Of a stretch of DNA of 64,000 bases, positions 31,679 through 43,700 are shown piece by piece. The stretch's first letter is position 1. Each line of letters starts with the position of its first letter. A program made the position numbers and the translations under genes. The notes under the pieces are model-generated. The model worked only from the letters and a program-made list of their open reading frames with translations. It had not been told where the DNA came from and ran no database searches. Source of the stretch: Sepiola atlantica. Taxonomy: Eukaryota > Mollusca > Cephalopoda > Sepiida > Sepiolidae. The stretch spans positions 107,865,583 to 107,929,582 of the forward strand of contig OY744532.1 in assembly GCA_963556195.1 (NCBI GenBank), given 5' to 3'.

Positions 31679-32220
31679 CTTGACAAGCAATCAAGAAAAG
31701 AAAAAAAGAAATTCAAAATGGCCGTTTCTCAATTGAGTTTAAAGCTTTCACCTAAATAATAGAAATTCTATGGACGCAGAGAAATCAAAGAGTAAGAAGA
31801 CTGTGGCACAATGAGTAATCGAATTAGATTAATTAATGGAAGAAATAATTTATAAACTTTTCAAATTAGTGTATGAACACATCGCCAAATATTGTTCTCT
31901 GCGCGAATGGATGAATGACTACAGAAGTCAAAGAGGTAATCCACCTCTGTTCGACGGGTTGCTGTGAGGACCATCAAAGGTTAAAGAATAGAGGGGGGGA
32001 TTGAGTGAGAGATTCTCTCTTCATAGATAATTAGTTTGAAGCGTAGGGCATGCGAGGGGCATGTCCCGAGAAGGGCATGTCCGCAGCCCACATATATCAG
32101 CGTTAACCGATAAAATGTTATAATAAAAGTATATATATTTTTAAAAGACAAAAATGTCTTGCGAATTTTATAGACAGACATCTCTTTCAGCTTGCAGACT
32201 CAGCTCCTGTCAGACCCAGA

Positions 32221-33644
32221 ACAATTAAGGGTTCCATCTCTTTATGAAGACAACATTTTCTGACAATTAAGGGTTCCATCTCTTTATGAAGACAACGCTT
32301 TCTGACAATTAAGGGTTCCATCTCTTTATGAAGACAACACTTTCTGACAATTAAGGGTTCCATCTCTTTATGAAGACAACACTTTCTGACAATTAAGGGT
32401 TCCATCTCTTTATGAAGACAACACTTTCTGACAATTAAGGGTTCCATCTCTTTATGAAGACAACACTTTCTGACAATTAAGGGTTCCATCTCTTTATGAA
32501 GACAACACTTTCTGACAATTAAGGGTTCCATCTCTTTATGAAGACAACACTTTCTGACAATTAAGGGTTCCATCTCTTTATGAAGACAACATTTTCTGAC
32601 AATTAAGGGTTCCATCTCTTTATGAAGACAACACTTTCTGACAATTAAGGGTTCCATCTCTTTATGAAGACAACACTTTCTGACAATTAAGGGTTCCATC
32701 TCTTTATGAAGACAACACTTTCTGACAATTAAGGGTTCCATCTCTTTATGAAGACAACATTTTCTGACAATTAAGGGTTCCATCTCTTTATGAAGACAAC
32801 ACTTTCTGACAATTAAGGGTTCCATCTCTTTATGAAGACAACACTTTCTGACAATTAAGGGTTCCATCTCTTTATGAAGACAACACTTTCTGACAATTAA
32901 GGGTTCCATCTCTTTATGAAGACAACACTTTCTGACAATTAAGGGTTCCATCTCTTTATGAAGACAACATTTTCTGACAATTAAGGGTTCCATCTCTTTA
33001 TGAAGACAACACTTTCTGACAATTAAGGGTTCCATCTCTTTATGAAGACAACATTTTCTGACAATTAAGGGTTCCATCTCTTTATGAAGACAACACTTTC
33101 TGACAATTAAGGGTTCCATCTCTTTATGAAGACAACACTTTCTGACAATTAAGGGTTCCATCTCTTTATGAAGACAACACTTTCTGACAATTAAGGGTTC
33201 CATCTCTTTATGAAGACAACACTTTCTGACAATTAAGGGTTCCATCTCTTTATGAAGACAACATTTTCTGACAATTAAGGGTTCCATCTCTTTATGAAGA
33301 CAACACTTTCTGACAATTAAGGGTTCCATCTCTTTATGAAGACAACACTTTCTGACAATTAAGGGTTCCATCTCTTTATGAAGACAACATTTTCTGACAA
33401 TTAAGGGTTCCATCTCTTTATGAAGACAACACTTTCTGACAATTAAGGGTTCCATCTCTTTATGAAGACAACATTTTCTGACAATTAAGGGTTCCATCTC
33501 TTTATGAAGACAACACTTTCTGACAATTAAGGGTTCCATCTCTTTATGAAGACAACACTTTCTGACAAGGGTTCCATCTCTTTATGAAGACAACACTTTC
33601 TGACAATTAAGGGTTCGATCTCTTTATGAAGACAACACATACTG
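32221..33644. repeat. 42-bp minisatellite, 34 copies
   Basis: Units of ACAATTAAGGGTTCCATCTC + TTTATGAAGACAACACTTTCTG run from 32221. Units 1-32 are exactly 42 bp, unit 33 (33565-33602) lacks four bases, and unit 34 ends at 33644. Variation is nearly restricted to unit position 36: T instead of C in units 1, 9, 13, 18, 20, 25, 28 and 30. Unit 2 has a G at position 35. Because 42 is divisible by three, one minus-strand frame stays open (MEPLIVRKCCLHKE repeated, 450 codons). It begins only after the 4-bp deletion and I see no promoter, splice link or domain. It sits in the ERGIC3 intron between exons 2 and 3, ~540 bases upstream of the exon 31559-31678 acceptor. Confidence 0.97.
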
Positions 33645-33940
33645 ACAAAAGCAGAGAAGAAATGACAACCAGACATTTACCCAAAAATTTAAAAGTTTTG
33701 CAGATCTTTAGATATAGGTTGTGCACAGAACTATTGGCAAAGCAACTGGTCGGAACTCATGCGACCCACAAACTCAAAAACAGATTATATTTAGCGCCAA
33801 GTCACGTAGAGTAACTTGTCGGGCCACGATTGTGTTACAGAAGAAGTGAGAGGGTAGAGATTAAAAAGAAATAGAAGTAGATAATAAATGGATTGCCTAA
33901 GGTAGGGATATCCAAAGAATTCAATACCACTGAGGTTAAT

Positions 33941-35267
33941 AAGACATATTCACCGCTTGTGTCAAAGGGGGTGATAATGCAGGGGAGGGGGGGGGGGATA
34001 ACTAGGTTCCACTAAAAAAAAGTACAAAATGAAAAGAGAATTTAGGATGCTGAAAACGTACGCAATTTATTAGATGAAGGAATTGAACATATCTTTATCT
34101 TTAATAATGAAAAAAACATATTTTTTAAATATTGTCTATTATCCTGATGAAGATTCCTGTGTGAATCGAACATTTGAATTTAGATAAATATGTTTATTCA
34201 AAAAAAAAAAAAAAAGCCTCTGCATTTTACTTGTTTAACCCCCCCCCCCCCAAAAAAAAACCGTTTCAATTACAAAATTTAAATATATTCTATACAGTGG
34301 AACTCTTTACTAAAACTTATAACGTGCGACCAGGGCACACATACGACTTGTGGACATTATTACACAACGAGCTTCGTTAACAACTGAAGCACAAGATCAA
34401 ACGACACCATGTCGTTTAAAAAAAGAAGGAAGAAAAAAAATATTGTCTATTATCCTGATGAAGATTCCTGTGTGAATCGAAAATTTGAATTTAAATAAAT
34501 GATATGTTTATTAAAAAAAGGCTCTGCATTTTTACTGGTTAAAAAAAAAAAATACTGTTTCAATTACAAAATTTAAATGCATTCTATAAAGTGGAACTCT
34601 TTACTAATAGATATTTTTTAAAGTTTATGAGTTGGGTTAGTTAGGGTTAGTGATAACATTTTTTTTTAGATAACTGAGTTTGACTGATCAAATGAGCAAA
34701 AAATCATCGTAAATTTTATGTTTTTTTAATTATTCAAGATAAAGATATGTTTGAAACTAATTAACATTGAATTGGGATGCTGAAAACGTATAATACAAGA
34801 ATGAAACAATTTCTGTTACAATTTATCAAGCGAACAATGTTAATTAACGAATTGAAAAGATTAAATAAACTTTTTAATGTACAAGAACATAAAAATTAAA
34901 CAAACTTAACAATGTTAGTTAACAGAAATGATTTTGAGAATGTAAGAAAAAAAATTTTCCTACAAAAAAACAAAACCTGAAACTTCTCATAACCGAGTCA
35001 ATTAAAATAATTGCGACGATCAAGGTGTGTTTAAAAAAAAGATTCAGAGCAAGTTAATTGTATTTAAAAATATATTTAATTAGAAATAATTACTATTGAA
35101 ACAAACTTGACGGATCAACAACTCCCGTGTAATAAGCGTCCTAAATTCTCTTTTCATTTTATGCTAATTTTTTTTAGTGAAACCTAGTTATCCCCTGCAT
35201 TTTTTTTAGTGAAACCTAGTTACCCCCTGCATCATCAGCCTCTTTAACACAAGCGCGACATATTCTT
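33941..35267. mobile_element. Foldback element with ~115-135-bp inverted ends
   Basis: 33941-34053 and 35130-35267 are inverted copies sharing AAATTCTCTTTTCATTTT, TAGTGAAACCTAGTTATCCC and CTTGTGT. The right arm contains a local tandem duplication of TTTTTTTTAGTGAAACCTAG + TTA(T/C)CCCCTGCAT. Inside lie two ~175-bp direct copies with hammerhead-like motifs (34133-34312, 34438-34613). No target duplication resolved. May be a non-autonomous Penelope-like derivative. Confidence 0.6.
34133..34613 (+). repeat. Direct repeat pair carrying hammerhead-like core
   Basis: Copies at 34133-34312 and 34438-34613 share TATTGTCTATTATCCTGATGA, the stem GATTC-CTGTGT-GAATC, then GAA(A/C). They continue with CTCTGCATTTT, TTTCAATTACAAAATTTAAA and GTGGAACTCTTTACTAA. 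The second copy has the full CTGATGA (34455-34461) ... GAAA (34479-34482) set. Between the copies, ACCATGTCGTTTAAAAAAAG could start a short basic ORF. Confidence 0.6.
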
Positions 35268-35439
35268 GGTTTTAAAAAAATACTGTTAGTCTATTAAAAT
35301 TAAATTTTAAAAAGTCAAAATTAAAAACAAAACAAAACAGATCCGAATTATTTTATATCTTCAAGTTCAAGAACATTTAATACGATAGGGGTATATTAGT
35401 ATCTATTGTTAACATATGTATGGCAGTTATGTGGGAAAG

Positions 35440-35830
35440 CAGGAAATGTTTCAGACAAGGGTCATGAAGAGGTCAAGGATCGACCCTGCTGAATCGTGAG
35501 CACCGAAAATTGACAAAGCGGGTGGACATGACGTCACATGTTCTCAGGCTGACGGAATATTTCCAGAAAAGTGAGTTTAGCAACTGAACTGAGAAAACCT
35601 GCATCTAAAATGATCTAACATCTAATGTTAATATAATTTAGCAATGTTACAAGAGTAACTTTATTCTTCTTTCTCTTACTCCCTTGTGACCTTTCATCTA
35701 CTAGACGATCATATGGCTGAATAAATCTTTCATTTTTCTAAGAATGTATTGTTTGAATTAATTGCATGATAATTAATACAAGGACCGTGACACAACCTTT
35801 GTTTCAGCTAATGGAATTATCTTATCAAAA
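35440..35830. repeat. Diverged direct repeat, copy 1 (copy 2 at 36890-37290)
   Basis: The copies share GGTCAAGG(G)ATC(G/A)ACCC, GACGATCA(TA)TGGCTG(A/G)ATAAA and TTGAATTAATTG(C/A)ATGAT. Each follows a similar order over ~390 bp. A LINE fragment and AT-rich sequence lie between. Class unknown. Confidence 0.5.
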
Positions 35831-36283
35831 GGATAACAACCTATGCATGCATTACGATGCTGGCCAGCAACGAAGATATAGATTTTAAACCGTTCCGAGA
35901 AGTAATTAAACTCGGTTCATTCCATTAATGATTTTCAATCGTCTCATAATATTCTTCATCATCAAACCGACAATCCATCCATCACATTAACCCTTATCTT
36001 TCAGTGGCTTTTTGCCTTGATAAGTGATGACTCATTAGTAAGAAAAAAACATCAGAGGAAAAAACATCAGAGGAAAGATAATAATAGATATTTCATATGG
36101 GATATGATATGACATGGGATATGATCCTTTATCATATGGGATAATAATAGATATTTCATATGGGAGGAAGTACTGTGTACATTTGAGGAAGGAGTTGAGG
36201 AGAAAATAAAAGTTGATTCCACGGATAATTGTTAGATTATTCTTTTGATATCATGTTAACCCATTTACGCATTTTATTTTTGT

Positions 36284-36865
36284 TCATCCAATTTTATTTT
36301 TGAACAGACCTTTGATTAGTCCTCTAGAAGAGGGTGGGGCCTGCCTGTCAGTCTTGATCGAAGTCTTCAACTCGGTGGTCGCAAGGATCCAATTTTGTAA
36401 TCCCCAGGGCTGCACGGTCACGTTTACACAGCTCATCCCAAGAAACTTCGGTCTTCCAGCCTGCAGACTTGATGCAATGGACATGTTTCTGACCCGAGAG
36501 ATCCAGCTGGAGCTCCGCTCGACATGGCCAATCCATCTCATCCTACCCAGCGTATGGACATCAGTTATTTCCCGTATACGAAGCCTAGAGAGAAGAGTCT
36601 CGAAGAGAGTGTCGTCTTCCAGCCTGACATGACAGATCCATCTAACCATGGCTCTTCCGTTACACTGCAGTCTCTTGAGAGTGCTTACTAATGTAGCCCA
36701 TGTTTCAGAGCCATAAAGCATACCACTCTTCACACAGATGGTGTACACCTGTCCTCTAGTTGTGATCGCCAGATGCTTATTTGTCAAGATGGGCAGGAGT
36801 TCTCTAAAGCCCCTCCAGGCAAACTTGCATATAGTTAAATATTGATGGAGGTATGTTTGCCACAA
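36284..36865 (-). pseudogene. LINE post-RT fragment (SETW / MVRWICHV family), frameshifted
   Basis: The minus frame reads KFAWRGFRELLPILTNKHLA, TTRGQVYTICVKSGMLYGSE, MVRWICHVRLED and RMRWIGHVERSSS, landmarks of a widespread invertebrate LINE. Near 36450 the frame shifts. The neighbouring frame supplies the expected end, SWDELCKRDRAALGITKLDP then CDHRVEDFDQD-stop (36348). RT is absent. 5'-truncated and dead. Confidence 0.8.
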
Positions 36866-36889
36866 GATACATTAGCTAGAATATATTCC

Positions 36890-37081
36890 CGAGATCTTGG
36901 AAAAAAGGGAACTTTCAGGTATCAAAGGGGTCAAGGGATCAACCCAGTTTAATTGTGACAACGGAAGCTGACAGCATTTTTAGAAGAAAAGAGATCAGTA
37001 TTGGTGTGATTTTCAATCAGACAAGACATTAATTATGCTGCTGGTGATAATAATTAAGCAATGGACTTAAAACATAATTGA

Positions 37082-37114
<33 letters not shown>

Positions 37115-37290
37115 TCTCTCTCTTGCTCCCTTCCATTTGATTGTTCAGCTATGAGACGATCACTGGCTGGATAAAAGTAATTGTTCTTCTAACAATGTGT
37201 TGATGAATTAATTGAATGATTATATCGTGAGGCCAAGCAGATGGCCTTTATTTCACCTCCCAAAACAAGGAACAAATAGAGAGATAAAAG
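36890..37290. repeat. Diverged direct repeat, copy 2
   Basis: Pairs with 35440-35830. Includes a CT-rich microsatellite at 37081-37123. Confidence 0.5.
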
Positions 37291-37565
37291 TGTTCTCGGT
37301 CTGCAGGATAACAACAACACACGCATACATGGCGATGATAGCTAGAAACAAAGCAGTTATTTTTACAGACAGAACATTTATTGTTTTAATAGAATTAAAT
37401 TACTACAATTTTAAATAAGTAGGGTTAGGGTCCTGCTAGTAATTATTATTATTAGTAGTAGTACGTTAATTATAATCCCTATGACACATCTGACATTCCC
37501 AGGGTTATTTATGCTAAATTTAGTGCAATTTTGCCAAATATTTTGGCGGCTCTAAGTGTTTGGTA

Positions 37566-37690
37566 TAATTAGTAGTAGTAATATTATTACTATTATAAGT
37601 AGTAGTAATAGTATTACTATTATAAGTAGTAGTAATATTATTACTATTATAAGTAGTAGTAATAGTATTACTATTATAAGTAGTAGTTCT
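37566..37690. repeat. (AGT/ATT) trinucleotide satellite, left of LINE fragment
   Basis: Units like TATAAGTAGTAGTAATA(T/G)TATTAC repeat about four to five times. A similar AGTAGTAGTAATAGTATTAC array lies at the other side of the LINE fragment (38773-38860). Confidence 0.85.
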
Positions 37691-37694
37691 TCTT

Positions 37695-38772
37695 CTTTGC
37701 ATGTCTTTGAAGTGTCATGTGGTCATATTACAGTTTCCCTCATTTTTATGCAGTCCTTTGCAATAGTGTTGTACTCTGCAAGATCTTTCAAACAACACCT
37801 GTTGGGCAGTAGGGGGCAGACAAGGCAGTGTTGCATCGTATGGTCCTCCTCTCCACATTCACAGATGGTTGCGTCAGTTTTGTAGCCCTATCTATTCATA
37901 GCAACTTTTGATTGCCCCATTCCTGTTCTCAGGCGGTTTAGTGTTTTCCACTGGAGCCAGGGTGCCTCTGAACCGGGAGGGAGTTCCTCAGAAGCAGAGA
38001 TTCCCATATCTTCTAGCCCTCAGGTTCACAACTGCAGTCTGGTCTCTTACTGAGATGTTGTTAGGGGTTCGACATGACTGAGGAAGCTTTTCCTTGACTT
38101 CAGTCGTTGGACCGTTCGTTCACGTCCTTGAAGGAGATGGCGTTCATCACTGATAGCCTTAGTGATCTCTACTCGGCTGACAACTTCCCGTCTCACATCT
38201 GAAGGGGCAATGCCAGTGAGGAGATGCAGGCTGTTCGGGTTGGTGGGCTTCAAGCAGCCAGTGATCAAGCGACAGGTGTTGTTCAATGCTGAGTCTAGGT
38301 TTTTGGCATGCATTGATCTCTCCCAAGCAGGACAAGCATACTCCGCAGAGGAATAGCACAAGGCTAAGGCAGTACATCTTTGTGTGTGTACTGTGGCTAC
38401 TCACTTGGAGTTGATCAGTTTCCGTAGGGTGTTATTCCGGGAGCTGACTTTCATTTTTGTCTTCTTTACATGTTTCCTGAATGAGAGGGGGCGGTCCAGG
38501 GTTACGCCAAGGTAGACTGGGTTAGTGCGATTCTCAAGTTGTATTCCAGACCACGTGATGTTTAGGGGTCGATTGGCCTCCCGGTTCCGGAGATAAAACG
38601 GGCACACTTGAGTTTTTGCAGGGTTTGCATGCAGGTGGTTAATCTCGTAGTAGAGGAGTAACTCATCTATGGCCGAGTTGAGGTTTGTTTCTACTGACTC
38701 AAAAGTACTCTTTTCTTGGGATGTTATGCAAAGGTCGGCAGCATAGATGAACCGCTCAGTGTTCTGGTTCAT
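37695..38772 (-). pseudogene. LINE fragment (RT palm to 3' end), minus strand
   Basis: From right to left the minus strand gives RFIYAADLCITSQEKS (motif C region), HLHANPAKTQVCPFYLRNRE, NPVYLGVTLDRPLSFRKHVK, KVSSRNNTLRKL, then in another frame YSSAEYACPAWERSMHAKNL and LITGCLKPTNPNSLHLL, then WLQWKTLNRLRTGMGQSK and a final CxC...H...C zinc motif. The usual YADD reads YAAD, removing a catalytic Asp. With the frameshifts it is inactive. Trinucleotide arrays flank both ends. Confidence 0.8.
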
Positions 38773-38860
38773 TGGTAGTAGTAGTAATAGTATTACTATT
38801 AGTAGTAGTAGTAGTAGTAGTAATAGTATTACTATTAGTAGTAGTAGTAGTAGTATCATT
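38773..38860. repeat. (AGT/ATT) trinucleotide satellite, right of LINE fragment
   Basis: Two long AGTAGTAGTAATAGTATTAC units plus extra AGT. Mirrors 37566-37690. 38940-39110 beyond it is AT-rich and without a gene. Confidence 0.85.
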
Positions 38861-39119
38861 AAGATCTCCTATGCTTGGTATCCTGAAGGTGCTTTATACC
38901 AAATTTGGTGCAATTCTCCAATAGTTTTTGAACCTATTAATGTCTAGACAATTAGATTTAACATCACAATAAGATTTATTAAACAGAAATTGAAATATAT
39001 GACAAATGAAAAAAATTAATATAAAAAGGGGAAAATATCCAACATCAATAACACTTCAGAAATTTTACAACAAATAATTGTTAACTAATAAAATGTCCTT
39101 TTGCAAAACCAATATACTG

Positions 39120-39930
39120 ATACCAAGCAGTTTCATCGGATGTCCTGCTGGCTCGGCAGGCCAAGAGCAGGCTTGAGGCGTTGCCACGAATAATGGCGAT
39201 GGAGAGGCGCTCGTAAAGACAAGTCAATTAACGATGGTCCCCGGTGTGGCCCATTATTAACAGATCAAGGCTGTTGAGGAAGTCACGCATGGCGGGGCCT
39301 ATCGTTCCACTGCGATTGGCTGGAACACAAATCTGCCGAGAATACCGACAAATTTTGATTGATTGCAGTTCTCTGCTGATGCTGCTACATGTACAGAGTT
39401 TGTTGCCGATTCTGTCACTGACAAGGGTGCAAAGTGTCAACGCAGGTCGCGTCCCATATAAGTGACTTGCCGTTTGCAAAGGGTAACGACATCAGGCCGT
39501 TTGCCATCCTCTCTGTTGAGGCCAACTGGTCTAAGGATCCACTGAAAGCCAGCGATATTTTGGGCTCGTCGAATGATGTCATTGAGAGCGCTGTGTCTAG
39601 GGAATCTGCCGGCGCTCCTTCTACAAGAAAGGGTGTGGAGTCCATGTACGTTGACCGGCTGACCACAGCGGCACCTGTGGGTGTTGTACGCTGTCGAACA
39701 TGTGTGCAGAGCGACGGTGAATCTGAGGCAATCGTCATCGACTAGGTTCCCAACAGACGATGATGGCAAGGATGTTAGCCATGCACCGCTGTGTGGCAAA
39801 CTTGCAGCTTGAAGGCAAGCCAGACGGTGTTGGTCGCCGGACATTTTTAGAGATTCGACTCTAGTCTTCATCCATCCTGATCGTGTCTCAGCTCTTCTGT
39901 CTCCCCACCTGCTCCAGAATGATGGGACCA
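39120..39930 (-). pseudogene. LINE C-terminal fragment (CRCGQPV / GKRPD family), minus strand
   Basis: Minus frames read LPSSSVGNLVDDDCLRFTVA, RCRCGQPVNVHGLHTLSCRR (CxC...H...C zinc motif), RFPRHSALNDIIRRAQ, GLNREDGKRPDVVTL, and after a frameshift LIWDATCVDTL...KLCTCSSIS and MRDFLNSLDLLIM-type ends. The order matches the C-terminus of a common invertebrate non-LTR element. No RT remains here. RPD...WDATCVDT resembles a PD-(D/E)xK layout but that is conjecture. Confidence 0.65.
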
Positions 39931-40084
39931 GGCCCCCTCCATTGATTAAATATTATTTCTACAATCTGAATTCTAATTTAAGTTTTTTTTTTTAAATAAA
40001 GAATTGTAAGAAGAATTAAAATCCCCCCAAAAGAGGAAAGTTCCCCCAGCTCAATTTGTGGAAAGGGAGTTAGGTGCAATTCAA

Positions 40085-40710
40085 TCTTTTCTGGTACTTG
40101 TAAGCATTGGATCCACCAGAAGTGCAGTGGAATTACTGGTAGGTTGGGAGAGGATAACCAGTTTATATGAAAGACGTGTAAGACAATGGAGATGGATGAG
40201 AACTCAGATGTGGAGAAAGTATATCTTGATGGTGAAGCTGTTGAGGTTGTCGAGAAGTTTTGTTACCTTGGTGATACTATTGGAGCACATGGTGGAGCAG
40301 GTGCTACTGTAATTTTGCAAGGGTTAGGAGTGGATGGAGTAAGTTCAGGGAACTTCTGTCATTACAAACCAGCAGAGCGTTATCAATGTCGACCGAGGGA
40401 AGAGTCTATCAGACGTGTGTACGCAGTGTGATGATGTATGGAAGTGAAACCTGATCAGTGGGGTTTGTTGGAGGACATGCGGTTGCATAGAGAGAATGAT
40501 ATGATGGATGTGTAATGCGTGTCTGCACAGTATAGGGAGATGTGTGCAGAACAGGAGACTTTGATCGTATGGCAACTTTAAAAGAATGGATAAGAGTTCT
40601 TGGCTTAGTAGATGTAGAACAGTTGAGGTAGCAGGTTCGGTTCACAAGGGAAGGCTAAGGAAAACATAGGAGGAAATGATAAAAATGAACTTGAGGGAAA
40701 GAGTGATAAA
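40085..40710 (+). pseudogene. Outer LINE, left part (interrupted by insertion)
   Basis: Same family as 9615-10295: KHWIHQKCSGITGRLG...ITSL, KTMEMDENSDVEKVYLDGEA, VEVVEKFCYLGDTIGAHGG, then broken frames. At ~40710 it stops at GAGTGATAAA, mid-way through the block that in the 9.6-kb copy continues ...AAAGACCTGGCCAGAGATAG. The continuation, GCCCAGAGATAGATTACTTT, is found at 43907. The ~3.2 kb between is a later insertion. Confidence 0.8.
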
Positions 40711-43700
40711 TGTTCATCAACCATCCTTACTTGATCTTTTTCTCATTTCTGTTCCTGACTCATGTTCTATTTCCCCTTCTCCTCCATTGGGTTCTTCTGA
40801 TCGTGCGGTCGTTGATGTTGACGTTAATTTTTCGGTTAAGTCTTCTATTGATTGTGTTAGATAATGGCTTGGACGCATCTGTTGAGACGGGTTTGACTTG
40901 CGCGAATTGTGGCGGAGTCATTCCGTGCGGTTTGGTTCGATGTGTTTTCCCATGGTGCGCGTCGACGTTGAGTAACCTTAGGGTAACGAGAGGTCAGAAG
41001 TTGACATCATACCTGCGTGTTGGTCACGGGATTTGGTAGCGAGAGTTCGGCGTGGGAGAATTAAATCGAGATTGAATCAGATTTGACTTGGAAGCGAGAG
41101 AGTCAACATCGCCAAATGTAGTGGTCACGAGAAAAATTCCGAATAACGGAAATCGAAGAGTCAATTAGTAAATCTCAATACTCCTCTCTCTCTCTCAAGC
41201 AATTAAGAATATTAACTAGTGAAGTTAGTTAGCGTAAACTGTCTCTCGATCAACAAACTCGTTCAGGTCGGCTAACTAAAGTAGTTAAATAAAGCGGCTC
41301 TTTGAAACAGAAAAGGACTTGTTGTACTTAAGAAGTTGATTTCAGAGAGCGAAGACAACTGCCCGAAAATGTTTAACACGCGGCGGCGCCTGCGGGGACG
41401 AGCGACGAACTATAGCAGTCGTGACAACAAAAAGTTGCAGAAGAAAAGGGAGCGCAAATAGTCACAGCGGCAGAAACAAGCAATGCGACAATGGTTGCAG
41501 GCGAGAAAAGGCAGAATGAATATTAGCGATCACAGAGACTGAGAAGCACGCACGAGTGGTTGGCGTGGCGGCGACCGCGATTGAGAAACAGATCTAAGTA
41601 AATACGACATATCGTCCCCTTTGAATCAACAGCGAAGTTCAACGAGAACCAAAAGAGTTGGTGAACTTAACAGCCAGTAATAACTAGTAATACAACAATT
41701 GTCCCTTCCATAGGAAGACGTTCAACTACAGGAGGACTGATTGGGATGGGCTTTGCAGCTTCCTATGTGACATTCCATGGGGTTCTATCTTTGGTATGTC
41801 TCCCAACGATGCTGCTAGAGAGGTTACTGATTGGCTTCTTGTTGGCATTGACACCTTCATTCCTCGTCGTAAGTTTCAAACCAAACCTCATTCTCCTCAA
41901 TGGTTTTCATCCGTTTGAGCTTCTGCCATTACCCATCGTAACCATTACTGTAATCAGTATCGTCAGGATGGTTCTGAGAATTCTAGACAATCCTACAGAA
42001 GAGCTAGAAATGCCTGCAAGAGAGCAATCTCTGAAGCTAAGTCAAAAGATTTGTGACTCTATCTCATCTAAAACGGTTGGCTCTCATGATTTTTGGAGAA
42101 TCTACAATAGTGTTATTAATAGTGGCAAGTCTGCGATTCCTCCTCTTTTTAATGGTCTTCAGGTTATTTCATCTTCTAAGGATAAGGCTGATCTCTTTGC
42201 TCGTCTTTTTGCTGACAATTCTTCTCTTGATGATTCTGGCGCTGTTCTTCCCGATTTTCCTTTGAAAACTGATCAATCTCTTGATTCTGTTATTGTAACT
42301 CCAAAGATGGTTCTTTCTGATCTTGACCAGTCAAAGGTTTCTGGTCCTGATTCAATTCCTGTTGTTCTCAACGTTGTCCCCTGAACTTTCTTCTATCCTC
42401 TCTAAACGATTCAATCTCTGTTTGTCTAAGTCCTGTTTCCCTTTTTGTTGGAAGGAGTCCTCTGTTGTCCCTATCTTTAAAAATGCTGGTGATCGGTCTG
42501 ACCCAACTAAGTATCGTCCTGTTAGTTTCCTCTCTGTTATTAACAAAGTTTTAGAAACGTTGGTAAACGGCAAGCTTGTTCATTTTCTGGAAAGTCTGGG
42601 CTCTTTAATGATGTTCAGTATGGCTTTCATGGTTTTCGTTCAACTGCTGATCTTTTAACTGTTGTAACTGAGCAGATCTTTCAGTTTATGGATAATTCAG
42701 GAGAGGGTAGAGCCATTGCGCTCGACATTTCGAAGGCGTTCGAAAGAGTGTGACATTCTGGTCTCCTACACAAACTTCAGGGTTATGGTATTGATGGTGA
42801 GGTTCTTGACATTATTAGGTCTTTTCTTTCCGATCGAAGCTTGCGAGTAACTTTGGATGATGTTTCTTCATTCTCTGTTCCTATCAATGCTGGTGTTCCT
42901 CGCGGCTCTATTCTAGGCCCAACACTGTTTCATCTCTATATAAATTATCTTCCAGAGAATATTGTTCAGAAAATTAACGTCTATGCTGACGATACCACTC
43001 TCTATTCTGGTGTTGCTTCTTGCTGATCTCCCTCGGATCAGTCGAAATATGCAGCTGATCTAGAAATTGACCTCGGTTCAGTTGTGGATTGGGATACGAA
43101 ATGGCTTGTTTCGTTTAATCCAGTTAAGACTCAGCTTGTGTCTTTAAATCGTAGGCAAGCCCCCTTTCTTCCTGAGATTCCCATAGATGACTCTGCTCTT
43201 GAGGAGAAATCGACTCTGAAACTTCTTGGTCTTTCATTCTCATCAAATCTTTCTTGAAGTTCATACATTAGATCCATTGCTCTTTTTGCTTCTCGTAAAG
43301 TCGGTTCTCTCTATCGCTCCAACCACTTTCTCACACCCGAGACTATTCTCTATCTCTACAAATCCACAATGAGACCATGTATGGAGTACTGCTGTCATAT
43401 TTTGGCCTGTGAATCTCTGTCCCATTTGAGGGTTCTTGATAAGGTGCAGAAACATATCTGTAATTTGATTGGCCACAACCTTTCTTCTTCTCTGCACCCC
43501 CTCTCTCACAGACGTGATGTTGCTAGTCTCAGTCTTTTCTATAAATACTATTATGGCATGTGTTCTTCAGAATGGTGTGATCTATTCACCGCTTCTTTTG
43601 TTCCAGCTCATTTGACTCGTTGGTCTAGTAGTCTCCATCAATTCGCTGTTTTGATACCTCATTGTAATATAGCTTCCTATTCCAGTAGCTTCTTTCCAAG

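Noticed and set aside
32187..33539. 450-codon minus-strand ORF as a genuine repeat protein
   Set aside because: Start codon arises inside the array after a 4-bp deletion, no splice or promoter signal, no domain; annotated as minisatellite and raised only as a test in the findings.
32221..33644. CRISPR-like array
   Set aside because: Units are contiguous with no unique spacers; eukaryotic minisatellite. Same for 53267-53827 and 58752-59139.
41746..42384. Single 212-codon ORF as one protein
   Set aside because: The first ~100 codons are out of frame with the LINE protein; the genuine reading comes from the adjacent frame until ~42045, then from this frame.
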